A stretch of DNA of 6,428 nucleotides from an uncultured Erysipelotrichaceae bacterium. GTDB lineage: Bacteria; Bacillota_I; Bacilli_A; RF39; UBA660. Below the pieces are notes generated by a model. It was given only the letters and a program-made list of their open reading frames with translations, had not been told where the DNA came from and did no database searches. The DNA is taken from NCBI GenBank assembly GCA_902766815.1, contig CACXEZ010000077.1, positions 1 through 6,428 on the forward strand. Direction: 5' to 3'. Shown piece by piece: positions 4,610 to 6,428 of the stretch (the first letter of the stretch is position 1; every line of letters starts with the position of its first letter). A program made the position numbers and the translations under genes.

Positions 4610-6376
4610 ATGATAGGTATGAAAACAAATAATTTTCGAGTTAAAGAAAAAAAAGAAAAAAAAATTATAATTGAGGAAGATAGAACTGATAATCCGTTAC
4701 TTTTGTTTTTTCGACGTCATAGAAAGTTTTTACTACTTCTATTAATTTCTATTCTTGTTTGCATGTTTTTAGTATCTGTTGGTATTGTTTTTTCTCTGTT
4801 TATGGGAAGCAACGATTATGATATTAGTTATGTTAATGGTAGTGAGGAAATTAGTAGTAACAATGATCCCGATATTGATGATGCTGATATTAAAGAAGGG
4901 TTGTTAGGTGAGGTTGCTAGAGCAGAGGGAGTAGTTGTTTTAGTTGAAACTTTCATGTCTAATCAAGGAGATGTTATTTCTTATTATACAGATGGTACTG
5001 CTGTTATTGTACAATCAAATGGTAATATTTATCGGGTTTCTGCTTTAAAAGATGGAAGTTATGGTGTTAATAAAAACGGGAAAATTGATAGTTCGGCTAA
5101 AAAAATTTTAGTTACTTCTACTACTTCAACTTTATCTGATGGTACGGTTGTCACTTATTATTCGGATGGTACTGCTAAAGTGCAATTAAATGAGGAGACT
5201 ATTTTTGTTAGAGATAGTAATAATATTAAATTGAAAGATGGTGATCAATTCTCATTTGTTTCTCCTAGTGGAGTTGCTTTAACGAAGAATACGGTTAAAG
5301 TTGATAATAGTACAATTATTTTCTTTACTGATGGAGTAACTTTAGTTATTACAAATAATCAAAAGATACTTGTTAATAAGAATATTACTGTTTCTATTGA
5401 TTCTGGTGTTAGTTATGATAAAAATAATACTTTTAGTGTTATTGGTGAACAAACTTTGAAAGATGGTAATACTATTACCCATTATAGTAATGGTTCTGCT
5501 ACTATTACTGATTCTAATGGTAATGTTATTTATGTCAAAAAAGCGGGAGATATTATATTAAAAGACAAAAAGTTATATGAGATTATTACTAATCAGTATG
5601 GATTTTCTAGATCTGTAGTTAACTGTCCTGATGGCAGAAAAGTAGTTTATTTTGACAATGGGGCTGCTATTATTATTCAGAATGATGGTAGCAGACAATA
5701 TGTAGTTGATAATACAGAAATTCTTTATGATAGTTCTAAAAATATTTCTAGCAATCCTAGTACTTTTTCTCAAATTGCTCAAAGAAAGACTAGTAGTGGG
5801 GAGCAGATTATTGATTTTGAAAATGGTAAATCTCAAGTAATTAAGTCTGATGGAACTAGTTATATTATTAATACTGATCAATTGATTTTTTCGCCTAGTG
5901 GAGAGATTACTCGAGAATCAACGGATGTTTCTAAGAATAGTCAAGATAAAGATTCTGATGATGATTCTGATGATGGTGATATTTATGTTAGTGAAGCTGA
6001 AAATAAGTATAATAAGGTTAAGAATATCGAAGATACTACGTTTATGATTAGAAATGATTCTTCTAAAAGTAAAAAGTTAAGAATTACTATTGAAGAAATT
6101 TCAAATTATAATGCTTATCAAACTAAAAGATTAGATCCTAAGTATGTTAAGTTTCAAGCTACGATTGGAGATGAATATGTTCCTGCTAGTAGATTGGTTA
6201 ATAATATTTGGAGAGATGGTACTGGTAAAGTTAATTATGTTATTTATGAGGGGAAGCTTAATGTTAAAGAGAAAGTTACGGTTGCTTTATCTTTGTATGT
6301 TGATTATGCTGAGTTGACTAATGATTATCAAAATACGGGTTTTATTGGTACTATTCATATTTATGTTGAAGGATAA
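4610..6376 (+). CDS. membrane-anchored surface protein with six ~55-residue beta repeats and C-terminal TasA-like domain
   Basis: A 588-residue protein, not a family I can name. Residues 1-39 are basic (KEKKEKK, RRHRK) and contain NPLLLFF; 40-66 form a membrane segment ending VGIVFSLFMGS, reminiscent of the SipW-type end but without the TFA core, so it may stay uncut as an anchor. Six repeats follow, with the core glycine of Y-x-[DN]-G at 129, 187, 242, 295, 351 and 406; each reads roughly DGTVVTYYSDGTAKV plus a further strand, as in long antiparallel beta sheets such as the TCP10/CPAP G-box. An acidic linker (448-457) leads to a C-terminal domain (about 460-588) ending VALSLYVDYAELTNDYQNT-GFIGTIHIYV, matching the final strands of genes 1-3. 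The ATG abuts the gene 4 TAG with no clear ribosome-binding site; ATG 4619 is an alternative. Anchor or assembly platform is inferred. Confidence 0.75.
   Translation: MIGMKTNNFRVKEKKEKKIIIEEDRTDNPLLLFFRRHRKFLLLLLISILVCMFLVSVGIVFSLFMGSNDYDISYVNGSEEISSNNDPDIDDADIKEGLLGEVARAEGVVVLVETFMSNQGDVISYYTDGTAVIVQSNGNIYRVSALKDGSYGVNKNGKIDSSAKKILVTSTTSTLSDGTVVTYYSDGTAKVQLNEETIFVRDSNNIKLKDGDQFSFVSPSGVALTKNTVKVDNSTIIFFTDGVTLVITNNQKILVNKNITVSIDSGVSYDKNNTFSVIGEQTLKDGNTITHYSNGSATITDSNGNVIYVKKAGDIILKDKKLYEIITNQYGFSRSVVNCPDGRKVVYFDNGAAIIIQNDGSRQYVVDNTEILYDSSKNISSNPSTFSQIAQRKTSSGEQIIDFENGKSQVIKSDGTSYIINTDQLIFSPSGEITRESTDVSKNSQDKDSDDDSDDGDIYVSEAENKYNKVKNIEDTTFMIRNDSSKSKKLRITIEEISNYNAYQTKRLDPKYVKFQATIGDEYVPASRLVNNIWRDGTGKVNYVIYEGKLNVKEKVTVALSLYVDYAELTNDYQNTGFIGTIHIYVEG
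4961..5900 (+). repeat. six diverged ~55-residue repeats in gene 5
   Basis: Spacing of the core glycine is 58, 55, 53, 56 and 55 residues. Best conserved are GDVISYYTDGTAVIV, DGTVVTYYSDGTAKV, DGNTITHYSNGSATI and DGRKVVYFDNGAAII; units 3 (STIIFFTDGVTLVI) and 6 (GEQIIDFENGKSQVI) are more diverged. The DNA copies are not alike beyond this, so the duplication is old, in contrast to the recent one in gene 4. Confidence 0.8.
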
Positions 6377-6428
6377 ATTATATATAATTTTATATATTAT
6401 TCTTCGTTGTTTAACTTAATAAAGATGA
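6377..6428 (+). other. AT-only inverted repeat after gene 5, no clear terminator
   Basis: TATATAA (6381-6387) and TTATATA (6390-6396) form an inverted repeat with almost no loop and no G-C pairs, and no T run follows. I see no gene start, promoter or convincing terminator in these last 52 bases, so the transcript may continue beyond the window. Confidence 0.3.

Noticed and set aside
4600..4620. Genes 4 and 5 as one gene split by a stop or frameshift
   Set aside because: Gene 4 ends with the usual SipW C-terminal membrane segment and Lys-rich tail, and gene 5 opens with its own basic tail and membrane segment, so both are complete proteins.
4745..4770. Cysteine 51 in the membrane segment of gene 5 as a lipoprotein anchor
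   Set aside because: The residues before it (ILVC) lack the small residue required at -1 of a lipobox, and the hydrophobic segment continues well past the cysteine.
6381..6396. Inverted repeat after gene 5 as an intrinsic terminator
   Set aside because: The stem has no G-C pairs, the loop is too small and no T run follows.

Overview
The window is strongly AT-rich, and codon choice favours A/T at third positions throughout. It has good Shine-Dalgarno sites and Bacillota-type promoters. All eight tryptophans in the five main genes are TGG, with no in-frame TGA, so the standard bacterial code (table 11) is likely. Together with the gene content this suggests a low-GC Gram-positive bacterium (Bacillota), possibly one of the uncultured gut Bacilli. 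The species cannot be named from the sequence.

All five main genes lie on the + strand and form one functional locus: a SipW-type signal peptidase with its cognate TasA/camelysin-like secreted proteins. Positions 1-314 hold only a short, probably decayed open frame and a clear promoter. Gene 1 (315-1364) and gene 2 (1493-2455) are paralogous TasA-like proteins with nearly identical signal-peptide ends (GATFAYFTAT). Each has its own TG-extended -10 promoter and its own intrinsic terminator. Genes 3, 4 and 5 follow as a tight cluster with gaps of 14 and 0 bases. Gene 3 (2538-3095, TTG start) is a short TasA-like protein. Gene 4 (3110-4609) is a SipW-like (S26B) signal peptidase behind a roughly 300-residue acidic, repeat-rich cytoplasmic arm. 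Gene 5 (4610-6376) is a large membrane protein with six extracellular beta repeats of about 55 residues and a C-terminal domain resembling those of genes 1-3.

Proposed working model (inference): genes 1 and 2 are abundant subunits of a surface fibre or matrix, expressed from their own units. Gene 3 is a minor or initiating subunit, gene 4 removes the signal peptides, and gene 5 is the anchor or assembly platform. The B. subtilis tapA-sipW-tasA operon is the closest known logic, but the gene order, the number of subunits, the NPFF-repeat arm on the peptidase and the repeat-bearing fifth protein all differ. The arm and gene 5 are the most promising candidates for undescribed biology.
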